The notes under the pieces: generated by a model
Databases searched by the model: none
The model's input: only the letters and a program-made list of their open reading frames with translations
Told to the model about the DNA's origin: nothing
Made by a program: the position numbers and the translations under genes
Source of the DNA: Mycobacterium botniense
Lineage (GTDB): Bacteria; Actinomycetota; Actinomycetes; Mycobacteriales; Mycobacteriaceae
Reading direction: 5' to 3'
NCBI RefSeq assembly: GCF_010723305.1
Contig: NZ_BLKW01000004.1
Location: 930,001 to 994,000 of the forward strand
DNA length: 64,000 nt
Shown: one piece after another, positions 41,856 through 52,186 of the stretch
Layout of the letters: every line of letters starts with the position of its first letter
Numbering within the stretch: position 1 is the stretch's first letter

Positions 41856-42616
41856 GCGCCGCGGCGCCGGCGGCGCAGCGGCGGGAACACGAATTGTCCC
41901 GCGCATTGACCCGGGTGCGGGCGCGGCTGGCGGCGGCCGCCGAGGCGGCGGGCCGTGCGGCTGACAAAATTGAACTTCTGCCCGTCACCAAATTCTTTCC
42001 AGCAACCGATGTCGCCATTTTGTCGCGATTAGGTTGTCGGTCGGTCGGCGAATCCCGCGATCAGGAAGCGTCGGCGAAGATCGGCGAACTGGCCCGGTTG
42101 ATGGGCCCCGCGGCGCAGCAGGTGCAGTGGCATATGGTCGGCCAGATCCAGCGCAACAAAGCCCGGTCAGTGGCCCGGTGGGCGGACACGGTGCATTCGG
42201 TGAGCAGTTCACGTGTGGTGACCGCACTCGACCGCGCGGTCACCGCAGCGCTCACCGAGGGTCGGCGCCGCGACCCGCTGCGGGTGTATGTGCAGATCAG
42301 CCTCGACGGTGATGTGTCTCGCGGTGGAGTGGACATCTCCGCGCCCGGCGCGGTCGACGACGTCTGCGCGCAGGTCGCCGAGTCGGATGTCCTGCGCCTG
42401 GTCGGGCTGATGGGGATACCGCCGCTGGGCTGGAACCCGGACGAAGCGTTCGCCCGGCTGCGCGCCGAACATCGCCGGGTGCTCGAGTCCCACCCTGGCG
42501 CGGTGGGGTTGTCGGCCGGGATGTCGCACGACCTGGAGTTCGCCGTCAAACATGGTTCGACGTGTGTGCGTGTCGGTACCGCGTTATTGGGTCCGCGACC
42601 GCTACGGTCACCGTGA
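41852..42616 (+). CDS. YggS-family pyridoxal-phosphate homeostasis protein
   Basis: The product has 254 residues with a PLP-binding TIM-barrel fold of the alanine-racemase N-terminal type. The PLP lysine is in LLPVTKFFPATDV (near residue 49). Other hallmarks are GESRDQEASAKI, WHMVGQIQRNKARSV and GLSAGMSHDLEFAVKHGSTCVRVGTALLG (phosphate-binding end). Family members buffer PLP rather than catalyse an amino-acid reaction. ATG 41852 overlaps the yfiH stop. Confidence 0.92.
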   Translation: MSAAAPAAQRREHELSRALTRVRARLAAAAEAAGRAADKIELLPVTKFFPATDVAILSRLGCRSVGESRDQEASAKIGELARLMGPAAQQVQWHMVGQIQRNKARSVARWADTVHSVSSSRVVTALDRAVTAALTEGRRRDPLRVYVQISLDGDVSRGGVDISAPGAVDDVCAQVAESDVLRLVGLMGIPPLGWNPDEAFARLRAEHRRVLESHPGAVGLSAGMSHDLEFAVKHGSTCVRVGTALLGPRPLRSP

Positions 42617-42683
42617 ACAGTCACTGTAGTCACACTTTCATCACAGACACCACAACCGCCAGATGCCCAGAAGGGTTCCCGCG

Positions 42684-43316
42684 ATGAGCACACTCCACAA
42701 GGTCAAGGCCTACTTCGGTATGGCGCCGATGGAGGACTACGACGACGAGTACTACGACGACCGTGCTCCGACCCAGCATGGTTACCCGCGCCCGCGCTTC
42801 GATGACGGCTACGGCCGCTACGAGGTGCGCGACTACGACCATCCGCGCGGCGAGCCGGACGAGTACCCGCCCGGCGGCTACCGCGGTGGTTACGGTGAGG
42901 AGCACCGGTTCCGTCACCGCGATTTCGACCGCACAGAGCTCGCCCGTCCCCGGTTCGGCTTGTTTCGGGGCACCACTCGTGGTGCGCTGGCCATGGATCC
43001 TCGCCGAATGGCGATGATGTTCGACGACAGCAGCCCGCTGTCGAAGATCACGACGCTGCGGCCAAAGGACTATAGCGAGGCCCGCACCATCGGCGAGCGG
43101 TTCCGAGACGGTATCCCGGTGATCATGGATCTCGTCGCGATGGACAACGCCGACGCCAAACGTCTCGTCGACTTCGCGGCCGGGCTGGCCTTTGCCCTAC
43201 GCGGTTCCTTCGACAAGGTCGCGACGAAGGTGTTTCTGCTCTCACCCGCCGACATCGACGTCTCCCCGGAGGATCGACGCCGCATCGCCGAAACCGGGTT
43301 TTACGCATACCAGTAG
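42684..43316 (+). CDS. sepF: Cell division protein SepF
   Basis: The product has 210 residues. SepF anchors FtsZ filaments to the membrane. The N-terminal amphipathic helix [13 protein letters not shown] is the membrane anchor. A long disordered Asp/Tyr/Arg-rich linker (residues 15-95) follows, and then the conserved SepF domain with [22 protein letters not shown] and [22 protein letters not shown] about 10 bp upstream supports ATG 42684. SepF binds the PPFMRR tail of FtsZ, encoded three genes upstream. Confidence 0.95.
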   Translation: MSTLHKVKAYFGMAPMEDYDDEYYDDRAPTQHGYPRPRFDDGYGRYEVRDYDHPRGEPDEYPPGGYRGGYGEEHRFRHRDFDRTELARPRFGLFRGTTRGALAMDPRRMAMMFDDSSPLSKITTLRPKDYSEARTIGERFRDGIPVIMDLVAMDNADAKRLVDFAAGLAFALRGSFDKVATKVFLLSPADIDVSPEDRRRIAETGFYAYQ

Positions 43317-43470
43317 CGGCGCGGATGTGCGGCCTTCGGATGCCGCCGCGTCGGTGTGGCTGCCGGGCTTGCGCGGATCGCGGCGGTGCTGCGCGGTAGG
43401 CTGACGTTCGTCGCACGCGGGGCGGCGATACCGTCACTGTCACATCCTCGTCGTTAAGGTCGGGCTTTCG

Positions 43471-43761
43471 TTGGGGCTGTTCTTCCAGATCCTCGGCTTC
43501 GCGCTGTTCGTCTTCTGGCTGCTTTTGATCGCTCGGATCGTCGTTGAGTTCGTCCGCTCGTTCAGCCGTGACTGGCATCCGCGGGGTGCCACCGTGGTGG
43601 TGCTGGAGCTCATCATGTCGATCACCGATCCGCCGGTGACGCTTTTGCGCCGGCTTATCCCGCAGCTCACGATCGGTTCTGTCCGCCTCGACCTGTCCAT
43701 CATGGTGCTGCTGCTGGTGGCCTTTATCGGGATGCGGCTGGCTTTCGAGGCGGCCGTTTAG
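43471..43761 (+). CDS. YggT-family small membrane protein
   Basis: The product has 96 residues with two hydrophobic segments, near residues 4-25 and 72-92, separated by the YggT signature RSFSRDWHPRGATVVVLELIMSITDPPVTLLRRLIP. YggT proteins are conserved between sepF and divIVA/wag31 and are thought to aid membrane organisation; function is not firmly known. The start is TTG 43471, the first plausible codon matching the mycobacterial N-terminus; the ribosome binding site is weak, so this start is uncertain. Confidence 0.85.
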   Translation: MGLFFQILGFALFVFWLLLIARIVVEFVRSFSRDWHPRGATVVVLELIMSITDPPVTLLRRLIPQLTIGSVRLDLSIMVLLLVAFIGMRLAFEAAV

Positions 43762-44001
43762 CAGCCGGGTGGCCGGAGGCGGGGCCGCAGACCCCAGTTG
43801 GGTTTGCTCGCGCGGATTTCAGGAACGTTTGGGAACCGGATTTCTTTGGTCGTAAAGTGTGAAATTCGTTCTTAATTTATTGGGCTAATCGGCAACAGGC
43901 GGGTCTGGTGTGACAGGATGGGCCGCAGTTGCAGTACGGCTACCGCGCCGTTCTACACTTTCCAAAATCGGTTTGACTGTCCAGACTCGAGGGGGCAAAC
44001 A

Positions 44002-44775
44002 ATGCCGCTTACACCAGCCGACGTCCACAATGTGGCGTTCAGCAAGCCGCCTATCGGCAAGCGTGGCTACAACGAGGACGAGGTCGACGCCTTCCTCGAC
44101 CTGGTCGAAAACGAGCTGACTCGACTCATCGAAGAAAACACCGATCTGCGCCAACGGGTCAAAGAGCTCGATGAGGAGCTGGCCAGCGTGCGCGCGACCG
44201 CCAGCGCCCAGCCCACCGAGGCCATGCCGCTCTACGAGCCCCCGCGGGAAGCCGCGGCGCCGGCAGCCACCGAGATGAGTGAGGACCAGGCCATGAAAGC
44301 CGCCAGGGTCCTGAGCCTGGCCCAGGACACCGCTGATCGGCTGACCAGTAACGCCAAGGCCGAGGCGGACAAGCTGCTGGCCGATGCCCGTGCCAACGCC
44401 GACCAGATACTCGGCGATGCCCGGCGGGAAGCTGAGACCACCGTCACCGAAGCCCGGCAGCGCGCCGACGCGATCCTGGCCGATGCGCAAACTCGATCGG
44501 AGGCCCAGCTGCGCCAGGCCCAGGAGAAGGCCGACGCACTTCAGGCCGACGCCGAACGCAAGCACTCCGAGATCATGGGCACCATCAACCAGCAGCGCAC
44601 CGTTCTGGAGGGCCGCCTCGAGCAACTCCGCACCTTCGAGCGGGAGTATCGCACCCGGCTCAAGACCTACCTGGAATCGCAGCTGGAGGAATTAGGGCAG
44701 CGCGGGTCGGCTGCACCCGTCGATTCCAGCGCTGAGGCAAGTGGATTTAGTCAGTTCAATCGGGGTAATAACTAG
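44002..44775 (+). CDS. wag31: Polar growth protein Wag31 (DivIVA)
   Basis: The product has 257 residues. It is the DivIVA-type coiled-coil scaffold that gathers at the poles and recruits cell-wall synthesis. The N-terminal lipid-binding domain is [32 protein letters not shown] central linker carries Thr72 (QPTEAM), the position corresponding to the PknA-phosphorylated Thr73 of M. tuberculosis. The C-terminal half is a long Ala/Glu/Asp/Arg coiled coil. AGGGGG precedes ATG 44002. The 240-bp upstream gap includes an AT-rich stretch (43840-43885) that likely holds its own promoter. Confidence 0.96.
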   Translation: MPLTPADVHNVAFSKPPIGKRGYNEDEVDAFLDLVENELTRLIEENTDLRQRVKELDEELASVRATASAQPTEAMPLYEPPREAAAPAATEMSEDQAMKAARVLSLAQDTADRLTSNAKAEADKLLADARANADQILGDARREAETTVTEARQRADAILADAQTRSEAQLRQAQEKADALQADAERKHSEIMGTINQQRTVLEGRLEQLRTFEREYRTRLKTYLESQLEELGQRGSAAPVDSSAEASGFSQFNRGNN

Positions 44776-44837
44776 CCCAACCGTGCCGGACCGTCCGGCC
44801 GGCAAGATGTAGTCCCGGCGGTGTCGCCCGTTGGGCT
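44774..44837 (+). other. Predicted structured RNA/hairpin between wag31 and the next gene
   Basis: Perfect outer arms AGCCCAAC (44774-44781) and GTTGGGCT (44830-44837) enclose an inner perfect hairpin CCGGAC-C-GTCCGG (44786-44798). The right outer arm ends one base before the GGAGGA ribosome binding site (44839-44844) of the next gene. No T-run follows, so a terminator of the standard type is unlikely. Confidence 0.4.
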
Positions 44838-44849
44838 GGAGGATTGCCG

Positions 44850-45248
44850 ATGCTCATTATCGCCCTGGTGTTAGCGGTGATCGGTCTCGCCGCGTTGGTG
44901 TTCGCGGTCGTCACCAGCAACGAAGTCGTGGCGTGGCTCTGCATCGGCGCCAGTGTGCTGGGCGTAGTGCTGCTTATTGTTGACGCGCTGCAGGAGCGAC
45001 AGGCGCGGGCGGCCGGCCCGGTCGGCCAGCAGCCGTCCGCGCCGCCGCACGCAGACGATGCGGGCGCGGAGGCGGCGACCAGTGCTGTCGAGGGTGACAC
45101 TCAGCAGGCCGTCGACGCGGATTACCCTGAGGACACGCCGGATGCGGACGTCGCCGATGCCGAGGGCATATCGCTATCCGACGTCGGTGAGCACTCCGGT
45201 GTGCCCGCGGACCACGGCCGCAGCGACGCCGACGACAGCACGGGCTGA
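44850..45248 (+). CDS. Small membrane protein of unknown function downstream of wag31
   Basis: The product has 132 residues. Two transmembrane helices (about residues 2-22 and 28-46) are followed by a short basic stretch and an 80-residue acidic, Ala/Asp-rich, probably disordered tail. ATG 44850 has GGAGGA 5 bp upstream, and was preferred over TTG 44844. The gene is conserved beside wag31 in mycobacteria, so a role at the growing pole is possible, but I know of no assigned function. Confidence 0.78.
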   Translation: MLIIALVLAVIGLAALVFAVVTSNEVVAWLCIGASVLGVVLLIVDALQERQARAAGPVGQQPSAPPHADDAGAEAATSAVEGDTQQAVDADYPEDTPDADVADAEGISLSDVGEHSGVPADHGRSDADDSTG

Positions 45249-45278
45249 ATCACTGGCCGCAACCCGGGCCGCCGCGGG

Positions 45279-45974
45279 TCAGTCTTTCGGGCCGCTCGTG
45301 TCAGTGGGGGTGGCCAGCAGCTCGCGCACCTCGTCGTCGGTGACTTGGTGGAAATCGACGTAAGCCTGCCCCACCGCCTCGAATCCGGGCGGCATGGTTG
45401 CGCACACCACGTCGTCGGCTTCCCGGGCAAGCTGCTGGCAGGCCGAGGGCGGGCCCACCGGTACCGCGACCACGATCGACTCCGCCCCGGCGGCCCGCAC
45501 CGCCCGCACCGCCGCCAGCATGCTCGCGCCCGTCGCGATCCCGTCGTCGACCAAGATCACCGTCTTGCCGCGCGGATCGGTGAGCGGCCGGCCGCCCCGA
45601 TACGCCTGCTCGCGCCGGATGAGCTCGGCTTTTTCCCGGTCGATCACGGCTTGAAGCTGTTCGTCGCTGATATGAAGGCTCGACACCACGTTGTCGTTGA
45701 TCACCACCCCGCCGCCGCTGGACAGCGCCCCCATGGCCAGTTCGCTCCAGTGCGGGACGCCCAGCTTGCGGACCAGAAATACATCCAGCGGAGCGTGCAG
45801 CGCCGAGGCGACCTCCCAGCCCACGGGCACGCCGCCGCGCGCCAGCCCAAAGACGACGAGCTGCGCAGTGTCGCGGTAGGACGCCAGTTCTTGGGCCAGC
45901 ACGCGGCCGGCCTCGCGGCGGTCACGGAAGGTGCGTGTCCATGCCCGCCGGAGAAAGCCACTCGATCGGTTCAT
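45279..45974 (-). CDS. Phosphoribosyltransferase-family protein
   Basis: The product has 231 residues. The PRTase signature [14 protein letters not shown] (about residues 138-151) binds the ribose phosphate, and [15 protein letters not shown] is the PP-loop-like N-terminal block. [18 protein letters not shown] is typical of the ComF/orotate-like uncharacterised subgroup. The substrate base is not predictable. The M. tuberculosis counterpart I remember is longer (about 350 residues), so this may be a single-domain version. ATG 45974 has no strong ribosome binding site; GTG within the N-terminal 15 residues is an alternative. Confidence 0.8.
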   Translation of the reverse strand: MNRSSGFLRRAWTRTFRDRREAGRVLAQELASYRDTAQLVVFGLARGGVPVGWEVASALHAPLDVFLVRKLGVPHWSELAMGALSSGGGVVINDNVVSSLHISDEQLQAVIDREKAELIRREQAYRGGRPLTDPRGKTVILVDDGIATGASMLAAVRAVRAAGAESIVVAVPVGPPSACQQLAREADDVVCATMPPGFEAVGQAYVDFHQVTDDEVRELLATPTDTSGPKD

Positions 45975-46392
45975 TGGTCGTACTCACCATTCTTCCCGAG
46001 CTGGCCACCCCAGCCTACGACCGGCGGGCGGGCTACGGAGACCGGTTAACCGAGATGGGTTTCGCGATTTCAACACCACGGTCTGCCCTCGCCGCGCCAC
46101 AAGCAATCGGCACCGGGCCGGCACCACGGCACGGCTGGGTGTATGGCCAGGAATCCAAACCCCGCAGCCGGCGCTGCGGTGACAGTTCGGCGCAAGCCCG
46201 ACCGGTTGCCGGCTGGGTGCTGAACGGACCCAGCCCGCCGACGATGTGTGCAGTGCGGCGTTTCGGGGCCACCGTCACCGTTTTCCCGCCAGAGGTTGGG
46301 TTTCGCGAATCACCTGACCGTCGCACCGGCACGATCACCGGGTCCGAACGGTGGGTGAGGTCACCACATCGGTGACAGATGACTCACCACGG
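45975..46392. other. 418-bp region without a supported gene
   Basis: Open frames exist on both strands (for instance a 146-codon frame at 45935-46375), but they overlap each other and the phosphoribosyltransferase N-terminus, lack ribosome binding sites and match no family I know. In M. tuberculosis this interval carries a parDE-type toxin-antitoxin pair as I remember it; I see no remnant of it here. It probably contains the promoter of the minus-strand PRTase gene. Confidence 0.4.
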
Positions 46393-46478
46393 TGTCCGAG
46401 GGGGGACTTGAACCCCCACGCCCAGTAATAGGGCACTAGCACCTCAAGCTAGCGCGTCTGCCATTCCGCCACTCGGAC
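46393..46478 (-). tRNA. tRNA-Leu (GAG)
   Basis: On the minus strand the acceptor arm GTCCGAG (46478-46472) pairs with CTCGGAC (46400-46394), with discriminator A at 46393. CCA is not encoded (CCG follows). The anticodon arm is CTAGC-TTGAGGT-GCTAG, giving anticodon GAG. The long class II variable arm (GTGCCCTATTACTGGGCGT region) and the T-arm GGGGGTTCAAGTCCCCC are both present. Total length is 86 nt. Confidence 0.95.
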
Positions 46479-46569
46479 AAGACCACCCACCCAGGGCTGG
46501 CAGCTAAGGCTATCGGATCGCCGGGGCAGCCCCAACCGCACAGACCCCACAATGGTAGGAAAAGCTACT

Positions 46570-47907
46570 GTGGCCGTTCCAGCCGGTGCTCCCGACGACG
46601 ACGTGGTCGACGTCGTCAGCAGGTTGATCCGGTTTGACACCACCAACACCGGCGAACCCGAGACCACCAAAGGCGAAGCCGAGTGCGCACAATGGGTGGC
46701 CCGTCAGCTCGATGAGGTCGGCTACCAGACCGAATACGTCGAATCCGGCGCTCCCGGGCGCGGCAATGTGTTCGCCCGGCTGCCGGGCGAACACAGATCC
46801 CGCGGCGCTCTGCTGGTCCATGGTCACCTCGACGTCGTGCCGGCCGAGGCGGCCGAGTGGAGCGTACACCCGTTCTCCGGCGCGATCGAAAACGGCTACG
46901 TCTGGGGGCGTGGTGCGGTCGACATGAAAAACATGGTCGGCATGATGATCGTGGTGGCCCGGCATTTCCGGCGGGCCGGTATCGTGCCACCCCGCGACCT
47001 GCTGTTCGCGTTCCTCGCCGATGAAGAACACGGCGGCAAGTACGGGTCGCAGTGGCTGGTCGACAACCGGCCGGACCTGTTCGAGGGGGTTACCGAGGCG
47101 ATCGGAGAAGTCGGCGGGTTTTCCCTGACGGTGCCGTGCCGCGACGGCGGCGAGCGGCGCCTGTACCTGATCGAGACGGCTGAGAAGGGGCTGCAGTGGA
47201 TGCGGCTCACCGCGCGCAGGGCGGCGGGCCACGGTTCGATGGTGCACGATCACAACGCGGTCACCGATGTCGCCGAGGCGGTGGCCCGGCTGGGCCGGCA
47301 TCGGTTTCCGCTGGTGCTCACCGACACCGTTGTCCAGTTCCTCGCCGCTGTCAGCGACGAGACCGGCCACCGGCTGGACAGCGGATCCTCCGATGTGGAG
47401 GGGGAGATCGACAAATTGGGTCCCGTCGCGCGCATCGTCAAAGCCACACTGCGCGATACCGTCAACCCGACGATGCTGCGTGCAGGCTACAAAGCCAACG
47501 TGGTGCCGGCGACAGCGGAAGCCGTGCTGGACTGCCGCGTGCTGCCCGGGCGGCAAGCGGCGTTCGAGGCCGAAGTCGACGAGCTGATCGGTCCCGACGT
47601 GACCCGTGAGTGGATCAGGAACCTGCCGCCGTATCAGACCGGCTTCGACGGCGATCTGGTCGACGCCATGAACGCCGCGGTGCTGGCCGTGGACCCCGGC
47701 GCCCGGACGGTGCCCTACATGCTTTCCGGGGGCACGGATGCGAAAGCCTTTGCTCGGCTGGGTATTCGCTGCTTCGGTTTCGTGCCGCTGCGGTTGCCTC
47801 CGGAGCTGGATTTCGCCAGCCTGTTCCATGGTGTGGACGAGCGGGTACCCGTCGACGCGCTGAGGTTCGGCACCCAGGTGCTGGCACACTTCTTGACACA
47901 CTGCTGA
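46570..47907 (+). CDS. M20-family zinc dipeptidase/carboxypeptidase
   Basis: The product has 445 residues. It has the two-metal M20 architecture: [11 protein letters not shown] with His/Asp ligands, [14 protein letters not shown] (bridging Asp), [14 protein letters not shown] (catalytic Glu pair) and a late His in [15 protein letters not shown]. The dimerisation domain lies between about residues 200 and 320 ([12 protein letters not shown]). It probably hydrolyses small peptides or N-acyl amino acids; the substrate is unknown. GTG 46570 has AGGAAAAG upstream; ATG 46552 without a ribosome binding site is the alternative. It may run into the next gene, 20 bp downstream. Confidence 0.88.
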   Translation: MAVPAGAPDDDVVDVVSRLIRFDTTNTGEPETTKGEAECAQWVARQLDEVGYQTEYVESGAPGRGNVFARLPGEHRSRGALLVHGHLDVVPAEAAEWSVHPFSGAIENGYVWGRGAVDMKNMVGMMIVVARHFRRAGIVPPRDLLFAFLADEEHGGKYGSQWLVDNRPDLFEGVTEAIGEVGGFSLTVPCRDGGERRLYLIETAEKGLQWMRLTARRAAGHGSMVHDHNAVTDVAEAVARLGRHRFPLVLTDTVVQFLAAVSDETGHRLDSGSSDVEGEIDKLGPVARIVKATLRDTVNPTMLRAGYKANVVPATAEAVLDCRVLPGRQAAFEAEVDELIGPDVTREWIRNLPPYQTGFDGDLVDAMNAAVLAVDPGARTVPYMLSGGTDAKAFARLGIRCFGFVPLRLPPELDFASLFHGVDERVPVDALRFGTQVLAHFLTHC

Positions 47908-47927
47908 TCGAGACGAGAGGACTGATC

Positions 47928-48458
47928 ATGATCGCGCCGCCCGACCCCTACGCCAGACTGCCCAAGCTGCCGTCGTTCACCCTGACCTCCGACTCGATCA
48001 CCGACGGTCAGCCCCTGGCCAGTCCGCAAATCAGCGGGATCATGGGCGCCGGAGGCCAAGATGTCAGCCCGCACCTGAGGTGGTCGGGATTTCCGGAGGA
48101 GACCCGCAGCTTCGCGGTCACCGTCTATGACCCTGATGCGCCGACCCTGTCCGGCTTCTGGCATTGGGCGGTCGCCAACCTGCCCGCATCGGTCACCGAG
48201 TTGCCCGAGGGGGTCGGCGACGGCCGTGAGCTGCCCGGCGGGGCACTGACACTGGTCAACGACGCGGGGATGCGACGCTATGTCGGTGCCGCGCCGCCAC
48301 CGGGGCACGGTCCGCACCGCTACTACGTCACGGTGCATGCGGTGGGCGTCGAAAAGCTCGAGCTCAACGAGGACGCCAGCCCCGCGTATCTGGGATTTCA
48401 GCTGTTCCAGCATGCCATTGCGCGGGCAGTCATCTACGGGACGTACGAGCAGCGCTAG
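47928..48458 (+). CDS. YbhB/YbcL-type phosphatidylethanolamine-binding (PEBP) family protein
   Basis: The product has 176 residues, the family's usual bacterial length. The PEBP anion-binding signature is visible: [26 protein letters not shown], then [11 protein letters not shown], and a C-terminal [12 protein letters not shown]. The M. tuberculosis orthologue (Rv2140c) is an abundant cytoplasmic PEBP protein with a solved structure, as I recall. Biological role is unclear. AGAGGA lies about 7 bp before ATG 47928, and the gene is likely co-transcribed with the M20 peptidase. It converges with pyrD. Confidence 0.92.
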   Translation: MIAPPDPYARLPKLPSFTLTSDSITDGQPLASPQISGIMGAGGQDVSPHLRWSGFPEETRSFAVTVYDPDAPTLSGFWHWAVANLPASVTELPEGVGDGRELPGGALTLVNDAGMRRYVGAAPPPGHGPHRYYVTVHAVGVEKLELNEDASPAYLGFQLFQHAIARAVIYGTYEQR

Positions 48459-48482
48459 CCGGGCCGGGCGCGGTACCGGTGT

Positions 48483-49580
48483 CTAGTTCTGATGCGCGGC
48501 CGAGCCGACCGCCTCGGCAAGCGAAGCGAAACCGCCCATACGCAAACGCCGGGCGATGTCGTCGTGAATGTGCTTGGCCCACAAGCCTCCTCCGTAGACG
48601 AAACCGGTGTAGCCCTGCAGCAGTGACGCGCCCGCGGTGATGCGTTCCCAGGCATCGTCGGCGGTGTCGATCCCGCCGACACTGACCAGGACGATCCGAT
48701 CGCCGACGCGGTGATAGAGCCGGCGCAGCACCTCGCTGGCCCGGTGGGCCAGCGGTACGCCCGAGACACCACCGTCGCCGAACCGGTCGATTCCGGGAGT
48801 AATCAGCCCGGCGCGTGACACGGTGGTGTTGGTGGCGACAATGCCGGCCAGCCCTAGTTCGACCGCCAGATCGGCGATGTCGTCGATATCAGCGTCGGGC
48901 AGATCCGGCCCGATCTTGACCAGTACCGGGGTAGAGGTCTCGGCCAGCACGGCCGACAGGATCGGGCGCAGCGCGTCGGCTGTCTGCAGATCGCGCAGCC
49001 CCGGCGTGTTGGGCGAGCTGACGTTGACCACCAGATAGCTCGCCAGCGGGCCGAGCAGCCGGGCGCTGGTCCGGTAGTCGTCGACGGCGTGTGCGGGTGG
49101 GGTGGTGCCGGACTTGCCGATGTTCACCCCGACCGGCACATCGGGGCGGTGGCGGGCGAGGCGGACCGCCAGGGCGCCCGCCCCGTCGTTGTTGAACCCC
49201 ATCCGGTTGAGCAGGGCACGGTCGGCGGGCAGCCGGAACAGTCGCGGCCGGGGATTGCCCGGCTGGGGGCTTGGGGTGACGGTGCCCACCTCGGCGTAAC
49301 CGAAACCCAGTGCGCCCCAGGTGTCTAGCCCGGTGCCGTTCTTGTCGAAGCCGGCCGCCAGCCCCAGCGGCCCGGCGAAGCGCACCCCGAATACCGTGTT
49401 GGCCAACACCGGATCCCGCGGCGCTAATAACCGGCGCAGGAGCCGGCGTACCGGGGCTGCCGCGGTGGCGGCGCGCAGCGCCGCGAAAACCAGCGTGTGG
49501 ACGGGTTCGGGCGGCACCATGAACAACAGCCGGCGCAGCACGCCGTAGAACCGGTGCCCGGCAGGATCGCTCACCGTCAC
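48483..49580 (-). CDS. pyrD: Dihydroorotate dehydrogenase, class 2 (quinone-linked)
   Basis: The product has 365 residues. It oxidises dihydroorotate to orotate in pyrimidine synthesis, donating electrons to the respiratory quinone. The N-terminal helices ([23 protein letters not shown]) are the class 2 membrane/quinone tunnel. The barrel has [12 protein letters not shown], the FMN/active-site block [15 protein letters not shown] (catalytic Ser), [10 protein letters not shown] and [34 protein letters not shown] 49580 overlaps the upstream stop as GTGA. Confidence 0.95.
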   Translation of the reverse strand: MTVSDPAGHRFYGVLRRLLFMVPPEPVHTLVFAALRAATAAAPVRRLLRRLLAPRDPVLANTVFGVRFAGPLGLAAGFDKNGTGLDTWGALGFGYAEVGTVTPSPQPGNPRPRLFRLPADRALLNRMGFNNDGAGALAVRLARHRPDVPVGVNIGKSGTTPPAHAVDDYRTSARLLGPLASYLVVNVSSPNTPGLRDLQTADALRPILSAVLAETSTPVLVKIGPDLPDADIDDIADLAVELGLAGIVATNTTVSRAGLITPGIDRFGDGGVSGVPLAHRASEVLRRLYHRVGDRIVLVSVGGIDTADDAWERITAGASLLQGYTGFVYGGGLWAKHIHDDIARRLRMGGFASLAEAVGSAAHQN

Positions 49581-49846
49581 AGCTGGGGTTGGTCAGCGCA
49601 CCGGTTGACGGGAGACTTCTTGCGGCGCAGCAACACTCGTCTGCTGCCGTCGTTGTAGAGGCGTACCCTGGTCAGTTCCCAGCCGCGGTACTCCGCCTCG
49701 ATGGACAGCCGGGTGGAGGCGCTGATCCCGGTCATCTCCGGCGGCAGCCGCAACGGCACCCACTCATAGTCGTCGGACAGATCGGCGTGCCAGTCCGCGG
49801 GCAGCCTGCTCCACCGCGCCGCGGTCAACGAGAACCCGCCGCACAC
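49577..49846 (-). CDS. Small DUF5703-type conserved protein
   Basis: The product has 89 residues from GTG 49846, but the conserved part begins around [24 protein letters not shown] and the true start may be nearer residue 7-14. The core [30 protein letters not shown] is a compact beta-rich pattern I associate with mycobacterial DUF5703. No function is known. Its stop overlaps the pyrD start, so the two form an operon. In M. tuberculosis this position near pyrD also carries the lipoprotein lppL, as I remember; no lipobox is seen here. Confidence 0.7.
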   Translation of the reverse strand: MCGGFSLTAARWSRLPADWHADLSDDYEWVPLRLPPEMTGISASTRLSIEAEYRGWELTRVRLYNDGSRRVLLRRKKSPVNRCADQPQL

Positions 49847-50220
49847 TCGACGACCTCGACCTCGGCGCCCGGCCTCGCGACGGAGAGCGTTTCGGATGCA
49901 TCGTCGAAGGCCAGCGAGTTGGATTGCCGCACGGTTGGGTCATGTACCTTTTCGACAGGGTTCCCGGTGCTCCGATGGTAACCCGTCACGATAGTCGACC
50001 CGGTTCGGGATACCCATACTCGCTCGCGGACCCGGCTAGACAGGACGAGACGACAGTAGGGAGCCTGCCCGACGGGCCGGGCAGGCCGGCAGCAGCGGGT
50101 CGACACCGCACACCCGCAGCCGCCTCGCGCCGGTGGCGGGCCGGTATCACACAAACGCGGTCTGCCGCGCCTCGGCCCTGTCAGCGACACCCGGGGATGG
50201 GTAGAGGGTATGTTCACCGC
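49847..50220. other. Divergent intergenic region upstream of the DUF5703/pyrD unit
   Basis: This 374-bp gap separates the minus-strand DUF5703-pyrD pair from the plus-strand gene at 50221 and must contain both promoters. Open frames through it are extensions of the flanking genes' frames without homology. I see no repeat, hairpin or RNA gene. Confidence 0.4.
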
Positions 50221-50538
50221 ATGATCGTCGCAGAAGGCCGCCAGCTCGCCGACCGGAATTTCGCGATTGAAGACATGTGGACCGGCGTCTTTTCCAGCAG
50301 GCTCTTCGCCAGTGGGTTCGGCCAGGTCGGCGACGGCCGCAGTTTCGCGTTTCGTGTTGACCAGCACTGGCTCCATGTGGAGATCTACCGGCCCCGGCTC
50401 AGCGGCCCGGTGCCGCGCGCCGAGGACGTGGTGGCGACGTCGAGGCGAACGCTGGTCCACGTTGACGTCAGCGATAAGCGCAGTCTGGCGGCGGCGGTGC
50501 GCGACGCGGTAGCCGCAGCGGAGCCGGTGTCACGCTAG
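50221..50538 (+). CDS. Conserved mycobacterial hypothetical protein
   Basis: The product has 105 residues starting at ATG 50221 ([24 protein letters not shown]). It appears globular: a mixed alpha/beta pattern with a buried-looking [10 protein letters not shown] strand and a C-terminal helix ([14 protein letters not shown]). No transmembrane segment or known motif is visible. It lies 43 bp before uppP and is probably in the same operon. It may be the orthologue of the small hypothetical upstream of uppP in M. tuberculosis, but I cannot confirm that. Confidence 0.65.
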   Translation: MIVAEGRQLADRNFAIEDMWTGVFSSRLFASGFGQVGDGRSFAFRVDQHWLHVEIYRPRLSGPVPRAEDVVATSRRTLVHVDVSDKRSLAAAVRDAVAAAEPVSR

Positions 50539-50581
50539 ATCCGCTCCGAAACCGGCGCGCACACCAGGTACGGTCGTCGTC

Positions 50582-51430
50582 GTGACTGCGGCCCCGGCGA
50601 TGTCTTGGTGGCAGGTTGTCGGTTTGGCCGTGGTGCAAGGGCTCACCGAGTTTTTGCCGGTATCGTCCTCGGGACACCTGGCGATCGCATCGCGGGTGTT
50701 CTTCGGCGGTGACGCCGGCGCCTCGTTCACCGCGGTCACCCAATTAGGCACCGAGGCTGCCATTGTGGTCTACTTCGGCCGGGACATCACCCGCATCGTC
50801 ACAGCCTGGTTAGCGGGTGTATTCCGGCCCCGTCGGCGCACCGCCGACTACCGCCTGGGCTGGTACGTCATCGTCGGGACCATACCGATCTGTGTGGCGG
50901 GCCTGGTGTTCACCGACGCCATACGGGCGGGCGTCCGCAGCCTGTGGGTGGTGGCAACGGCGCTGGTGGGGTTCTCGGGGGTGATCGCTTTGGCCGAGTA
51001 CCTCGGCCGCCAAAACCGCCACGCGGGGCAGCTGTCGTGGCGAGACGCGTTCGTCGTGGGCCTGGCGCAGACGCTGGCGCTGGTACCGGGCGTCTCCCGC
51101 TCCGGTGCCACCATCAGCGCCGGTTTGTTCTTGGGTCTGGACCGTGAGCTGGCCGCCCGGTTCGGCTTTCTGCTCGCCATCCCGGCGGTTTTCGCCTCCG
51201 GATTGTTTTCTTTGCCCGACGCGTTTCACCCGGTCCGCGAGGGTATGAGCGCGACCGGTGCCCAGCTGCTGACCGCCACCCTGATCGCGTTTGGTGTCGG
51301 GTTCGCCGCGGTGGCGTGGTTGCTGCGATTTTTGGTGCGCCACGCCATGTACTGGTTCGTCGCCTACCGGGTGGCCGTGGGGGTCGGGGTGTTCATTCTG
51401 CTCGGCTCGGGCACGCTGGCCGCCACATGA
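50582..51430 (+). CDS. uppP: Undecaprenyl/decaprenyl-diphosphate phosphatase
   Basis: The product has 282 residues and is a polytopic BacA/UppP enzyme that recycles the polyprenyl carrier for peptidoglycan synthesis and gives bacitracin tolerance. The catalytic motif [17 protein letters not shown] is at about residues 19-35 and the second [11 protein letters not shown] is near 165-175, both characteristic. Six to eight hydrophobic spans are predicted. GTG 50582 starts [10 protein letters not shown]. It overlaps the downstream phosphatase gene as ATGA. This links to the lipid II genes earlier in the window. Confidence 0.95.
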   Translation: MTAAPAMSWWQVVGLAVVQGLTEFLPVSSSGHLAIASRVFFGGDAGASFTAVTQLGTEAAIVVYFGRDITRIVTAWLAGVFRPRRRTADYRLGWYVIVGTIPICVAGLVFTDAIRAGVRSLWVVATALVGFSGVIALAEYLGRQNRHAGQLSWRDAFVVGLAQTLALVPGVSRSGATISAGLFLGLDRELAARFGFLLAIPAVFASGLFSLPDAFHPVREGMSATGAQLLTATLIAFGVGFAAVAWLLRFLVRHAMYWFVAYRVAVGVGVFILLGSGTLAAT

Positions 51431-52128
51431 CCGTGATCTTGGTGCGCCACGGCCGCTCGGTGTCGAACACCGCGCGGGTTCTCGCCGGGCGCTCCGAGGG
51501 GGTCGACCTCGATGACGCGGGCCGTGAACAAGCTGCCGACCTCATCACTCGGCTCGGTGAGCTGCCGATCCGCTCGGTGGTCTGCTCGCCGCTGTTGCGT
51601 TGTCGGCGCACCGTCGAACCACTGGCCCGCGCCTTGAGCCTGCAGCCCGTCGTCGACGAGCGGCTTTCTGAAGTTGACTATGGCGAATGGACCGGCCGTG
51701 CCATCGCCGACCTGGCCAAGGAGCCGTTGTGGGCGGTGGTGCAGGCTCATCCCAGCGCAGCGGTGTTCCCCGGCGGTGAGGGGTTGGCAGAGGTGCAGTC
51801 GCGGGCCGTGGCCGCCGTCCGCGAGCATGACCGGCGGCTGGCCGAACAGCACGGCGCGGATGTGCTGTGGCTGGCCTGCACGCACGGTGACGTCATCAAG
51901 GCGGTGGTCGCCGACGCCCTCGGGATGCATCTGGACAGCTTCCAGCGCGTCACCGTGGATCCGGGGTCGTTGAGCGTGATCCGCTACACGCAGCTGCGCC
52001 CGTTTGTGTTGCACGTCAACCACACCGGCGCACGACTGACGGCTATGCTGACGGCGCCGCCCTCCGACGGTGAGCCGGACAGTGAGATACCCCCCGGCGA
52101 CGCGGTGGTCGGTGGCTCCACCGGGTGA
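51427..52128 (+). CDS. Histidine phosphatase (phosphoglycerate-mutase-like) family protein
   Basis: The product has 233 residues. The RHG catalytic motif VRHGRS is at residues 6-11 (phospho-acceptor His), with [22 protein letters not shown] and the second catalytic His in [11 protein letters not shown]. It is a broad phosphatase/mutase fold and the substrate is not predictable. Its ATG overlaps the uppP stop. The last ~20 residues are acidic/Pro-rich. The next gene begins 58 bp later. Confidence 0.88.
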   Translation: MTVILVRHGRSVSNTARVLAGRSEGVDLDDAGREQAADLITRLGELPIRSVVCSPLLRCRRTVEPLARALSLQPVVDERLSEVDYGEWTGRAIADLAKEPLWAVVQAHPSAAVFPGGEGLAEVQSRAVAAVREHDRRLAEQHGADVLWLACTHGDVIKAVVADALGMHLDSFQRVTVDPGSLSVIRYTQLRPFVLHVNHTGARLTAMLTAPPSDGEPDSEIPPGDAVVGGSTG

Positions 52129-52186
52129 GCGGGTACCCGCCGAGGAACTACGAAGCGACAGCAACTGCCGGTATTTTGGAGATGCC

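Noticed and set aside
45935..46375. Possible 146-codon gene between the phosphoribosyltransferase and tRNA-Leu
   Set aside because: It overlaps the start of the PRTase gene, competes with an opposite frame, and has no ribosome binding site or recognisable product.
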